Source of the DNA: Gloeocapsopsis dulcis | GTDB lineage: Bacteria; Cyanobacteriota; Cyanobacteriia; Cyanobacteriales; Chroococcidiopsidaceae | Assembly: GCF_032163395.1 (NCBI RefSeq) | Contig: NZ_CP119968.1 | Coordinates: forward strand, 3,064,001 to 3,128,000 | Length of the DNA: 64,000 nucleotides | Direction of reading: 5' to 3' | Shown: positions 9,161 to 17,236 of the stretch, one piece after another | Layout of the letters: each line of letters starts with the position of its first letter | Position numbering within the stretch: position 1 is the stretch's first letter | Notes under the pieces: model-generated | What the model saw: only the letters and a program-made list of their open reading frames with translations | Told to the model about the DNA's origin: nothing | Databases searched by the model: none | Made by a program: the position numbers and the translations under genes

Positions 9161-10099
9161 ATGCTAAATAATTTAAACGGAACTTCTTTAAACTTATTAC
9201 GCACTGCCATTATTCGCGGTGACTTTCTCATCACGGCTGAAGTTGCACCACCAAAAGGTAGCAACCCCTCGCATATGGTGCAAATGGCACAACAACTCAA
9301 AGATCGCGTCCACGCGGTGAATATTACTGATGGTAGTAGGGCAGTACTGCGGATGTCTTCGTTAGCTGCTTCGGTAATATTGTTGCAACATGAAATTGAG
9401 CCAATTTGTCAAATTGCTTGTCGCGATCGCAACCGCATTGGACTCCAAGCAGATCTCATGGGTGCTTATGCTCTCGGCATCCGCAATATTTTAGCACTCA
9501 CAGGCGACCCTGTAAAAGCAGGCGATCATGTTGATGCCAAAAGTGTTTTTGACCTTGAATCTATCCGACTCCTCAAATTAATTCATAAAATGAATTCTGG
9601 AATAGATTGTTGCGATCAACCTCTCAGTGATGGTGCAACAGATTTATTTCCTGGTGCAGCAGTCGATCCACAATTAGCAAGCTGGTCAGGGTTACAAAGT
9701 CGGTTTGAGCGTAAACTTGAAGCTGGAGCGCAGTTTTTCCAAAGTCAGCTAATTACAGATTTTGACCGCTTAGAAAAATTTATGGATCAAATAGCCAATG
9801 GTTGTGGTAAGCCAATCATGGCAGGTATCTTTTTATTAAAATCTGCTAAAAATGCGCAATTTATTAATCGCTGCGTCCCTGGTGTGAATATTCCACAACA
9901 TATTATTGACCGCTTAGAACAAGCAAAAGATCCTCTACAAGAAGGAGTCAAAATAGCAGCAGAACAAGTACAAATCGCTCGTGAATTGTGTCAAGGTATC
10001 CACATGATGGCAGTCAAGCGTGAAGATTTAATTCCGCAAATTTTAGACTTAGCTGGCGTTGCACCAGTAAAAAGACCAATAATGTCAATGAAGACTTAG
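9161..10099 (+). CDS. metF: Methylenetetrahydrofolate reductase family protein
   Basis: The TIM-barrel flavoprotein family reduces 5,10-methylene-THF to 5-methyl-THF for methionine synthesis. ITAEVAPPKGSNP at the N-terminus, VNITDGSRAVLRMS, QIACRDRNRIGLQADL and NILALTGDP are the characteristic strand and folate/FAD-binding motifs. The AEVxPPKG form resembles the MTHFR domains of YitJ-like proteins. ATG at 9161 gives 312 residues; the frame also allows a TTG at 9149, four codons upstream. It follows trpS closely and may be co-transcribed. The product ends with a conserved GIHMMAVKRED segment that closes the barrel. Confidence 0.85.
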   Translation: MLNNLNGTSLNLLRTAIIRGDFLITAEVAPPKGSNPSHMVQMAQQLKDRVHAVNITDGSRAVLRMSSLAASVILLQHEIEPICQIACRDRNRIGLQADLMGAYALGIRNILALTGDPVKAGDHVDAKSVFDLESIRLLKLIHKMNSGIDCCDQPLSDGATDLFPGAAVDPQLASWSGLQSRFERKLEAGAQFFQSQLITDFDRLEKFMDQIANGCGKPIMAGIFLLKSAKNAQFINRCVPGVNIPQHIIDRLEQAKDPLQEGVKIAAEQVQIARELCQGIHMMAVKREDLIPQILDLAGVAPVKRPIMSMKT

Positions 10100-10173
10100 A
10101 CAACAAGGGAACAATCAAGGTTATTTTCTCATTAGTAATTCCACCTCCGTGGACTTCGTTTGTTTAGGCGAAT

Positions 10174-11088
10174 TTATTCGTGCTGTGATCCAACGATTGC
10201 ACAAGCTACTCCCACTAATAAGATAGCTGCACCTAGGAGTGTTAATCTTCCTGGTAATTCGTCCAATAGGAAATAAGCCAGAAAACTTGCGCCGACAGGT
10301 TCAAATAAAGCAGCAAGGGTGACAAAAGTTGGTGAAAGCCAGCGCATCCCCCAGTTAAGGCTGGTATGCCCAATCATTTGCGAGAAAATCGCAATCAATA
10401 GTATGTAAACATATACGATTAATGGGTAGCCTGTATACGATGCACTAAATAATCCTGGCAGCGGAAGTAAGATGAAGGCTCCTGTAGTGTAAGCAATTGT
10501 GATATAGCTGCCTAATCCTAAACCTTCTTGTTGGGCTTTACGTCCGAGGAGTAAGTATAAGCCGTACATCCAAGCACCAAAAAGCGCCAGAAAGGTCCCC
10601 AGTAAGGGACGACTAGCAACATCTACCCCAGAACTTCCTAGTGCAATGACAATACCGCCTGCAAGTGCAACACCAACTCCAATCAGAGTTATCAGTGATA
10701 GTTTTTCGCGAAGCCATAACCATGAAAGTAAAGCAACCCAAATGGGTGTGCTACTAACTAAAGTCGATGCAGCAGCAATTGAAGTGAAAGCAAGCGAGGT
10801 AATCCATGTCGCAAAGTGTAGCGCTAAGCAAACGCCTGCTACTAATGCATAGTATACAGATGTACGACTAGGTGGAGATGAGCGCAGATGTCGCCAAGCT
10901 GGCAGTAGTAGTATTGCAGAAATTGTCAAACGCGTTGCGGATAGAACGAGACTAAATCCAACACTAGGAACACCTGGTACTGCTGCAAAGGCTAACCGAA
11001 CAAAAATTGCCGCAGTTGAAATTCCAAATACCCCGATGATTAAAACTAACCCGATTTGCCAAGGTTTAGGTACTTGCCAAATTTGCAT
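10174..11088 (-). CDS. DMT-superfamily (EamA) transporter
   Basis: The 304-residue protein has ten predicted membrane helices arranged as two EamA repeats, the first around LILLPAWRH and the second beginning near PLLGTFLALFGAWMYGLYLLLG. The family exports amino acids, metabolites or drugs; substrate is not predictable. The first helix starts just after MQIWQVPKPWQIG. It converges on the MTHFR-like gene, with 74 bp between the stop codons, and lies downstream of the isochorismatase-like gene on the same strand (74 bp gap). Confidence 0.88.
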   Translation of the reverse strand: MQIWQVPKPWQIGLVLIIGVFGISTAAIFVRLAFAAVPGVPSVGFSLVLSATRLTISAILLLPAWRHLRSSPPSRTSVYYALVAGVCLALHFATWITSLAFTSIAAASTLVSSTPIWVALLSWLWLREKLSLITLIGVGVALAGGIVIALGSSGVDVASRPLLGTFLALFGAWMYGLYLLLGRKAQQEGLGLGSYITIAYTTGAFILLPLPGLFSASYTGYPLIVYVYILLIAIFSQMIGHTSLNWGMRWLSPTFVTLAALFEPVGASFLAYFLLDELPGRLTLLGAAILLVGVACAIVGSQHE

Positions 11089-11162
11089 TGCGCGATCTTA
11101 CATTTTTCTCAAGGCTACTGAAGGTATTGTAGATAACACTAATAGATAGCAATTAGCTGCTG

Positions 11163-12194
11163 TCAAGCTAACCAATCACTTGCTTGACTCGATTTAACCA
11201 GATGCATTCCTGCCTTAGCAAACCTTTCAAAAGCGGCTTCAGCTTGTTCGGTGTAATCTACTATATCAGGAATAACAACGGGAGAAGTGCAGTCTTCTAG
11301 CAAATAAATTTTTTGCGCTAGGCTGGAATCAACCGATTTAATTTCTGTTAATAAATCATCAATTGTCCAAGCAACACAGTGACTTTTAGCTTGACCTGCA
11401 ACAATGAGTTTGTCAAACTCTAATAAGTCCTGAATTAATTCTGTATTTTTTCGCGCAATTGCTTGACCGTCAACACCTGTTAATACTTCTGGATGCAGTA
11501 CTGAATAATTTTCAGTTAACGGATTGTTACCTTTAATTTCAAATCTTGTTTGGGCGTTACGGGCAATTGTATGGAAAAACACGGCTTCTTCTACCGCAGA
11601 AACCAAAGCATGACTAATACCGCCCAGCATGGCATGGTAAGGCCATACCGTTAAGGGATATTTACCGCGATTTGTTAACTGATTAACATAGTGTAAGGCA
11701 TGGTTTTGTAGGGCTTGATAATCTCCGTTACTAATACTCGCCGCGACAGCAGGATTGACTTTCCAGATTCCTTGTTCTACTTCATCTGGCATAATTAATG
11801 TTGCGGGTGTGGGATGATCGCCAGAAGAATTAATCCAAAATACAGGATGGAAAATTTGCATTGCGGTGTGCGTATCCATTGTCGCAGCGATCGTACTAAT
11901 CACACCTAAGTGGCGATAGATAAATTCACACAAACGTGTATTATCTTCAACTGCACCTGTACCGGATCTTCCTCCCACAAATAGTTCAAAGCCAGGAATG
12001 CAAAAAGTATTCTGTACATCAATTAAAAGTAAACCAACGCGAATTTTATCTTCACTTGCTGGTGTAATGTTGTATCGCTGTGCCCAAGTTGCTGCTTCTA
12101 CTGCACGTTGTTGGTAAGGAACACGCCATACTTCATTAACTTTACTAGGAGCAAAGAAAGTAGGGATTGGGAGTTGATGAGTATTCATAAGCAT
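11163..12194 (-). CDS. Isochorismatase-like cysteine hydrolase
   Basis: The product (343 residues; start at 12194, or the Met two codons later) belongs to the nicotinamidase/isochorismatase fold. The aspartate is in LLIDVQNTFC and the nucleophilic cysteine in VAGQAKSHCVAW, with DTHT and HP downstream of the first motif as in nicotinamidases. It is much longer than typical 180-220 residue nicotinamidases, with an extended N-terminal region and insertions, a form seen in cyanobacteria. The reaction is unproven. It may be co-transcribed with the EamA transporter downstream. Confidence 0.8.
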   Translation of the reverse strand: MLMNTHQLPIPTFFAPSKVNEVWRVPYQQRAVEAATWAQRYNITPASEDKIRVGLLLIDVQNTFCIPGFELFVGGRSGTGAVEDNTRLCEFIYRHLGVISTIAATMDTHTAMQIFHPVFWINSSGDHPTPATLIMPDEVEQGIWKVNPAVAASISNGDYQALQNHALHYVNQLTNRGKYPLTVWPYHAMLGGISHALVSAVEEAVFFHTIARNAQTRFEIKGNNPLTENYSVLHPEVLTGVDGQAIARKNTELIQDLLEFDKLIVAGQAKSHCVAWTIDDLLTEIKSVDSSLAQKIYLLEDCTSPVVIPDIVDYTEQAEAAFERFAKAGMHLVKSSQASDWLA

Positions 12195-12413
12195 GAGTTT
12201 TTATTCTCATTATGATCAACTCCATCAATTCATGTGTGTTGTTAATCTTTGCTCAATCGAAAGCATTATTAGATATCTCAGCTCATCCACCTGCAAAAAT
12301 AAGTTGTATGTTAAGCTGGTAGGCGAGAAGTAAATTCGGCGGTAGTTGTTTGTTTTTTTCACAAGCGCCTCTCCGGATCGAACTCTCTAGTCATTCGATG
12401 CAGGAGAGATTTA

Positions 12414-12719
12414 ATGTCAATTTATGTAGGTAACTTATCCTTTGAAGTTACTCAAGACGATCTAACCAGTATTTTTGCTGAGTATGGCACTGTAAAACGC
12501 GTACAACTACCAACAGATCGTGAATCTGGTCTTCCTCGGGGCTTCGGATTTGTAGAAATGGAAAGTGAAGCTGCCGAATCTACTGCAATCGAAGCTCTCG
12601 ATGGTGCAGAATGGATGGGAAGAACAATGAAAGTAAATAAAGCAAAACCACGCGAAGACAGACGTTCAGATGGCGGAAACTGGGGTAACAGCAACCAAAA
12701 TTACTCGAAACGCTACTAA
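12414..12719 (+). CDS. rbp: RRM-domain RNA-binding protein (cyanobacterial Rbp)
   Basis: One RNA-recognition motif fills residues 1-82: RNP2 is IYVGNL at residues 3-8 and RNP1 is RGFGFVEM about 45 residues later. A short polar tail with DRRSDGGNWGNSN follows rather than a long glycine-rich tail. The family in cyanobacteria is cold- or light-regulated and binds mRNA. A Shine-Dalgarno GGAGAG precedes ATG 12414. rpsU lies 396 bp downstream on the same strand; a rbp-rpsU association is known in Anabaena, so linked expression is plausible. Confidence 0.95.
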   Translation: MSIYVGNLSFEVTQDDLTSIFAEYGTVKRVQLPTDRESGLPRGFGFVEMESEAAESTAIEALDGAEWMGRTMKVNKAKPREDRRSDGGNWGNSNQNYSKRY

Positions 12720-13115
12720 GCACGTACGTATACCTAAGTATTCTCACACTTAAGTGGAGCAAGTAAGTCGAGTGAGCTGCTATCAGCATTAATGCCAAGA
12801 AGTGCATTCACAATAGTTGTGAATGTCGCTCATATAAGCTCCCGATTATAGAGTTAAAAAACTGAATGACATCTGAATAGGTAAAGATCAGGGAAAAAGG
12901 AGCAATGTTCCTTTAGTTCTTTATTAGTTACTGGTATCTTTTTCAGAAATCATATTAAGTTGAATTAGGTTAATTAACTATAGCTAGTGTTTTTCATAGT
13001 TCATTATTCGTCAGTGACAAACTATTGATATTACTTCAACAGCAGTAACTTAGTAATAGTTTTTTAAATTGGCGGTCGTAACAAAAGCCAGATATTGTAG
13101 TTAAGAGGAAATAGA
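12720..13115. other. Gap between rbp and rpsU
   Basis: There is no ORF of note. It contains the palindrome CACTTAAGTG near 12748 and the stem-loop at 12805-12825, then AT-rich sequence that probably holds the rpsU promoter and leader. Confidence 0.5.
12805..12825. repeat. Stem-loop downstream of rbp
   Basis: CATTCACAA (12805-12813) pairs perfectly with TTGTGAATG (12817-12825) around the loop TAG. No T-run follows, so it is more likely an mRNA 3'-end stabiliser or processing site than a canonical terminator. Confidence 0.5.
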
Positions 13116-13301
13116 ATGACCCAAGTTGTTGTAGGGGAAAATGAAAATTTTGAGTCAGCATTAAGGAGATTTAAGCGTCAAGTCTCTAAAGCAGGGATTC
13201 TACCAGATATTAAGAGCAAACGTCACTTTGAAACTCCTATTGAAAAGCGTAAGCGTAAAGCAGTTGCCAGAAGAAGGAAACGCCGTTTCCGGAGCAACTA
13301 A
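13116..13301 (+). CDS. rpsU: 30S ribosomal protein S21
   Basis: The 61-residue, strongly basic protein starts [22 protein letters not shown] and ends in a run of lysine and arginine ([16 protein letters not shown]), the usual S21 pattern and length for cyanobacteria. S21 binds the small subunit near the 3' end of 16S rRNA and assists initiation. Shine-Dalgarno AAGAGG stands about seven bases before the ATG. A strong hairpin follows the stop directly. Confidence 0.97.
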   Translation: MTQVVVGENENFESALRRFKRQVSKAGILPDIKSKRHFETPIEKRKRKAVARRRKRRFRSN

Positions 13302-13308
13302 TTTAATG

Positions 13309-13345
13309 ATAAGCAGACTAAGCAAGTATGTCTGCTTATTTTCAT
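13309..13345 (+). terminator. Rho-independent terminator of rpsU
   Basis: ATAAGCAGAC (13309-13318) and GTCTGCTTAT (13330-13339) form a perfect 10-bp stem with an 11-base loop, followed by TTTTCATTATT. It begins seven bases after the rpsU stop. Confidence 0.85.
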
Positions 13346-13638
13346 TATTAGCATTTAATGTTATAAAGTCAGGTTTTATTTAACAAAGTGCGATCGCAAG
13401 CTCTATTAGGACAAGCTGCTTAACGGTAAAGTTGTGCAGCGAATAGCCTTGGAAATAAGTAAGCATACGCCTAAAAACTCCTCAACTGCCCCTCATCGCT
13501 CCATAGAGGAAAAGGTTCATTACATGCTTCTAAAGGGTCAATTCAGTCTAACGAATGCCATGTTAGCTGGAACCAAGTATTACCGAGAAAGCGATCGCCC
13601 TAGCTCCTGAAAGTAGTGCACTGAAGTCTGGACTTACA
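13346..13638. other. Gap between rpsU and merR; possible remnant ORF
   Basis: The plus-strand frame from a GTG at 13434 to the TGA at 13610 encodes 58 residues (VQRIALEISKHTPKN..., ending YYRESDRPSS). The composition looks protein-like and it contains a HIP1 site, but there is no ribosome-binding site and I recognise no family. I treat it as a possible gene fragment rather than a gene. Confidence 0.3.
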
Positions 13639-14001
13639 TCAAGCTTTATGGCAATTTTGTAACTGCTGAAGCTTACTCATGATGAAGTTCCGAGACTCTT
13701 GCAGCACCTCAAACTGTCTGTCTAGGCGCTTTAGTTGCTGATGCCAAATTTCAGCTTTCTGCTCCTCACTAAGCTTTCCTGATTCCCATAACTCAATACC
13801 AGAACGCAATTCGGCGAGACCGAAGTTGGCAATTTGTCCAAGACGAATCAGGCGGATGCGTCCAAGTGCTGCTTCAGTGTATTCACGGTAGCCGTTTGTT
13901 CGGCGACGGACATGCTTTTCAGTCAGTAATCCTTGTTTCTCATAGTATCTCACCGTATCTGCTGTGATGGCGAAATACTCAGCAACTTCGTGAATCAGCA
14001 T
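13639..14001 (-). CDS. MerR-family transcriptional regulator
   Basis: The 120-residue protein has the N-terminal MerR winged helix (MLIHEVAEYFAITADTVRYY, then GLLTEKHVRRRTNGYREYT) and a C-terminal coiled-coil dimerisation helix (LKRLDRQFEVLQESRNFIM). The only cysteine is in the last few residues, so the metal-binding Cys pair of CueR/ZntR-type sensors is missing. The inducer is therefore probably organic or redox-related (inference). It diverges from a small membrane protein gene across a 75-bp spacer that holds a MerR-style promoter. Confidence 0.92.
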   Translation of the reverse strand: MLIHEVAEYFAITADTVRYYEKQGLLTEKHVRRRTNGYREYTEAALGRIRLIRLGQIANFGLAELRSGIELWESGKLSEEQKAEIWHQQLKRLDRQFEVLQESRNFIMSKLQQLQNCHKA

Positions 14002-14010
14002 AACTGCTTC

Positions 14011-14041
14011 TTGACCTTAGAGTTACTCCATAGTTTAGTCT
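14011..14041 (+). promoter_or_regulatory. MerR-type promoter/operator with 19-bp spacer
   Basis: A -35 hexamer TTGACC at 14011-14016 and a -10-like TAGTCT at 14036-14041 are 19 bp apart, the overlong spacing typical of MerR-controlled promoters. An imperfect dyad (CTTAGAGT ... ACTCCATAG) fills the spacer. It points toward the membrane protein gene at 14077 and away from merR. Confidence 0.55.
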
Positions 14042-14076
14042 AATGGTGCTGGAAAAAGTCTCAAGAGTAAGAAAAA

Positions 14077-14412
14077 GTGAAAGACAGAATTTTACTCATA
14101 TCTCGCACCTTCGCAGTTTTGGTTGGAGCAATCACCATTATGTTTATCGTTTTGGGACTGACTCAAAATGTAGACTTGTTTGGACCCGCTGATATTGTGT
14201 TAGGTTTTATTCTGATTACCGCAGCCATCATACCTAGACCCAAACTCGCATGTTTAGGAATGCTCATCGGCTATTCATACACGGCTGGCGTCTTTTCCTT
14301 ATCGATAACAGCAACCTTCCTGGATGGAACTGTCAACATAGCTTCAACTCTAGGATTAATTGTATGTATTATATTTATCTATGTTTTATGTCGATGGTTA
14401 CTTAAGAAGTAG
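14077..14412 (+). CDS. Small four-helix membrane protein, likely MerR target
   Basis: The 111-residue protein starts at GTG 14077 (MKDRILLISRTFAVL) and has four hydrophobic segments: about residues 8-28, 36-52, 58-78 and 86-108, the last followed by the positively charged end RWLLKK. No family motif is recognisable. Being divergent from merR with a MerR-style promoter in between suggests it is the regulated gene. Its 3' end overlaps the LysR gene by 11 bp, on opposite strands. Confidence 0.65.
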   Translation: MKDRILLISRTFAVLVGAITIMFIVLGLTQNVDLFGPADIVLGFILITAAIIPRPKLACLGMLIGYSYTAGVFSLSITATFLDGTVNIASTLGLIVCIIFIYVLCRWLLKK

Positions 14413-15331
14413 AAAATTGTTTAGCAGCATCGAGTAAATATTCCAAGTAAGTACGCGCCACAACTGAAAGCTGCTTACCATTGGGATATACGACATACCA
14501 GTTTCGATGAATTGGAAAATCTTCTACGTCTAATACTGTCAATTCACTAGTAGCTCCGTCTGGTGTTAAAGTATGGCGAGATAAAACAGAAAGTCCCAAA
14601 CCACCAGCGATCGCTTGCTTGATAGCTTCGTTACTACCAAGTTCCAATTTTACTTTCACCGCAATATCGTGCGCGGCAAAGAGTTTTTGAACTGCCTTTC
14701 GTGTTCCAGAACCAGGTTCGCGCATAATAAAAGGTTCTTCAGCAAGCCGTGAAAGCGAGATATTTTTTTCATTGGCTAAAGGATGATTCGCTGGTGCTAG
14801 CACGACAAGCGGATTATCCAAAAATGGTTGAAACACTACGTCTAAGTGTTCTGGAACCTGACTCATAACGTATAAATCGTCGAGATTATCCGTCAATCGT
14901 TCGAGAATGCCAGAGTGGTTAGTGACCTGCAACGAAATATCAATACCAGGATAACGCTGACAAAATGGACCTAACAAACGTGGTACAAAATACTTAGCTG
15001 TTGTAATAACAGCTAGGCGTAATTGTCCTTGCTTTAAGCCCTTGAGGTCAGCCACAGTCATTTCTAACTGAGCTAACTGCTCAAAAATGGCTCGACAGGT
15101 TGTAAATAATTCTCTACCAGCTTCTGTTAAGTAAAGACGTTTACCTACTTGTTCAAATAGAGGTAATCCTACTGCCTTTGTCAGTTGTTTGACTTGCATC
15201 GAGACAGTAGGTTGAGTCAGAAACAATTCTTCAGCTGCCCGTGTAAAGCTACCATGTCGTGCAGCAGCTTCAAATACCTTCAATTGATGAAGCGTTGCTT
15301 GCTTCAAGGTTCCCTCTCCTTCAAAGTACAA
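14402..15331 (-). CDS. cmpR: LysR-family regulator of CmpR/RbcR type
   Basis: The N-terminal winged helix reads LHQLKVFEAAARHGSFTRAA then FLTQPTVSMQVKQL, which is the CmpR/CbbR-like signature, and a full periplasmic-binding-like effector domain follows. Members control inorganic-carbon genes in cyanobacteria and respond to photorespiratory or Calvin-cycle metabolites. The ATG at 15331 gives 309 residues. A TTG eight codons later, preceded by GGAGAGG, would start at LKQATLHQL like the homologues and is a real alternative. It lies 353 bp downstream of ccmO on the same strand, which supports a role in carbon concentration. The symbol is by similarity; rbcR/ccmR-like paralogues cannot be excluded. 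Confidence 0.85.
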   Translation of the reverse strand: MYFEGEGTLKQATLHQLKVFEAAARHGSFTRAAEELFLTQPTVSMQVKQLTKAVGLPLFEQVGKRLYLTEAGRELFTTCRAIFEQLAQLEMTVADLKGLKQGQLRLAVITTAKYFVPRLLGPFCQRYPGIDISLQVTNHSGILERLTDNLDDLYVMSQVPEHLDVVFQPFLDNPLVVLAPANHPLANEKNISLSRLAEEPFIMREPGSGTRKAVQKLFAAHDIAVKVKLELGSNEAIKQAIAGGLGLSVLSRHTLTPDGATSELTVLDVEDFPIHRNWYVVYPNGKQLSVVARTYLEYLLDAAKQFSTS

Positions 15332-15684
15332 GGAGGATCTATAAATAATATTCTATTCTTACTATTAGAAATAATGGCTTTTCTTTATAAGAATTTGCGG
15401 TTATTATCAAAACAACAACAAGAGCGTAAGATCCCTTCTGTCAGAGCGTTGCACATCTACAAGATAGTTTGTGCGAGCAATAACTACTTCCTTCTGCACT
15501 TGTGGTTTTTCACCATACTAAGCGAGTGTATCACTCTTATCATACTATTCAGTGTGCAGCGCTTTTCTTTTTCTGGCATCCAGGGTACCAATCAAATTCG
15601 ATCCAAGGCTGTTACTTCGGTTTGACTCCATCAATAAGTAAACGTTACAGAAAAGGAGATTATACGATAGAAAGATTTTAGAAT
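15332..15684. other. Gap between LysR gene and ccmO
   Basis: I find no convincing gene. An open plus-strand frame covering part of it starts inside the LysR gene, has poor coding character and is rejected. The stretch presumably carries the LysR promoter and the 3' untranslated end of the ccm operon. Confidence 0.45.
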
Positions 15685-16467
15685 TTACTCATCCTGATGA
15701 ATTTCTACTGGAATTGTTGCCAAATCTGGTAGCTCAATTAATTCAGCTTCGGGTAACTTATCTTTAATTGCTACTGGTAACTTCAATGGCTTAGGTTGCT
15801 CTTCAATTAAGCAACTTGCTAGAGGTAAGTTCTGCTCCAAGTCATCTAAAGGTCTAGGAATGATGGTGATTGCATTTAACGAGTTTGCGTCAATGCGTAA
15901 AGCCTCCTGCATTCCTGCTTCTACTGCTACCACGACATCTGCAACTGCTCCGCGAATGATTGCGGTACATAGCCCCGCGCCGATCTTTTCGTATGACATC
16001 AATTGTACATCAGCAGCTTTGAGCATCGCATCAGCTGCCCCGACCATGACTGGGAAGCCGCGCGTTTCTAGTAAACCAATTGCTTGACTACTAACGCGAA
16101 TGTCGCGCTCAAACTGAGCGAGGTCAGACAAGCGGTTACCAATTGGAAATACTACATCCAAATTAGGTAAAGGTCGTGGTATAACCAGCTTTGAAACAAG
16201 CTGACCAAATTCTGCAGCTGTCTGGGCACCCGCTTCAACTGCCAAGCGAATGCTAGCGACTTTACCACGCACGATCGCAGTACAGTGACCACTGCCAATC
16301 TTCTCGAATCCTACTAAAGTCACTTCAGAGGACTTCAGCATAGCATCAGCCGTTTGGATAATTGCCGGAAAGCTCAAGGTTGAAACTAAACCCAAGGCAC
16401 TTTCCCGAAGATCATCTTTTCTGCTGAACTGCTCCCTGGGAGCGTATCCTTGGTTTGGTGTCTCCAT
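15685..16467 (-). CDS. ccmO: Carboxysome shell protein CcmO (tandem BMC domains)
   Basis: The 260-residue protein has two bacterial-microcompartment domains in tandem: the first contains LVGFEKIGSGHCTAIVRG and the second LMSYEKIGAGLCTAIIRG, each followed by a VAVEAG or LAVEAG helix. Tandem BMC proteins form pseudohexameric trimers in the shell facets. The short N-terminal arm and acidic C-terminal tail (about 45 residues) are outside the fold. GGAGG lies just upstream of ATG 16467. It is the last gene of the ccmK2-K1-L-M-N-O run, 35 bp after ccmN. Confidence 0.95.
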   Translation of the reverse strand: METPNQGYAPREQFSRKDDLRESALGLVSTLSFPAIIQTADAMLKSSEVTLVGFEKIGSGHCTAIVRGKVASIRLAVEAGAQTAAEFGQLVSKLVIPRPLPNLDVVFPIGNRLSDLAQFERDIRVSSQAIGLLETRGFPVMVGAADAMLKAADVQLMSYEKIGAGLCTAIIRGAVADVVVAVEAGMQEALRIDANSLNAITIIPRPLDDLEQNLPLASCLIEEQPKPLKLPVAIKDKLPEAELIELPDLATIPVEIHQDE

Positions 16468-16502
16468 CTTAGACCTCCATGCAAACTGACCAGAATATAG
16501 AG

Positions 16503-17138
16503 TTAAGGCTGATCAGAAGGAGACTGACCATCTTGCAGAGGGCGGTTCAAGGCTTGGCGGTAGGGAAACATTGTTGACAGCATACGATTTAATTGTGCTT
16601 GTCCATAGACTTTTTGACCTGTAGGTTGCTGCAAAGGCGTTGTCTCACTAGGTTCAGGAGTCTCTGGCGTTGGCGGTGGTGAATTATTCATAGGAAGAGA
16701 ATTATCACCATTTGTTTCTTCAGGAGAAAAGGAGGCGGTTTCATTGATTGTATCAATGCCCGCCACAGTTTTCTGTACCACAACTATACGACTTTTGTCT
16801 CCTATCAGCGAACCTGGTAAGACAATTTGTTGTGGTTCGATAGAAGAACTAAGAATCGTAGCGGTGGAACCAATACATGCATTTGCCCCAATTTTCCCTT
16901 TGCCTAGTATCAAAACGCCAGATCCTAAATTTGCTCCTGTCTCTATTTCTAATATGCCTTCATAAGCATGAAGAATTGAACCCATACCAATACAAACCCC
17001 TGCACCAATAATGATTTGGCTGTTGGGACTTGCTTGCAAGAGCACTCCTGGTGCGATCGCCGCACTCGGATCAATGGTTACTTCGCCACTGATGTAGGTA
17101 TCATCATGATTAGGCGGACGCAGTGGCGGCACATACAT
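16503..17138 (-). CDS. ccmN: Carboxysome assembly protein CcmN
   Basis: The N-terminal half (about residues 10-125) is a left-handed beta-helix of hexapeptide repeats (ISGEVTIDPSAAIAPGV, later GSGVLILGKGKIG). A disordered Pro/Thr/Glu-rich linker follows, then a C-terminal amphipathic helix (VYGQAQLNRMLSTMFPYR) that corresponds to the encapsulation peptide recruiting shell protein CcmK2. CcmN bridges CcmM and the shell. At 211 residues it has an ordinary family length, but there are about 15 residues after the peptide helix. It lies between ccmM and ccmO in the operon. Confidence 0.93.
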   Translation of the reverse strand: MYVPPLRPPNHDDTYISGEVTIDPSAAIAPGVLLQASPNSQIIIGAGVCIGMGSILHAYEGILEIETGANLGSGVLILGKGKIGANACIGSTATILSSSIEPQQIVLPGSLIGDKSRIVVVQKTVAGIDTINETASFSPEETNGDNSLPMNNSPPPTPETPEPSETTPLQQPTGQKVYGQAQLNRMLSTMFPYRQALNRPLQDGQSPSDQP

Positions 17139-17236
17139 TGGAATTGGAACCTCGATCGCCGGATAAAATGTAATTAGGCTGTTTCAAGCTACCCACAAGT
17201 CTAGCGAAATTGTCATTGTCGTAGCCTACAGTGAGT

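Noticed and set aside
13434-13610. 58-codon plus-strand frame after rpsU
   Set aside because: No ribosome-binding site, no family; kept only as a possible fragment in the gap entry.
15185-15625. Plus-strand ORF of 146 codons overlapping the LysR gene
   Set aside because: Its first half is antisense to a clear LysR gene, and the remainder has no family pattern or ribosome-binding site.
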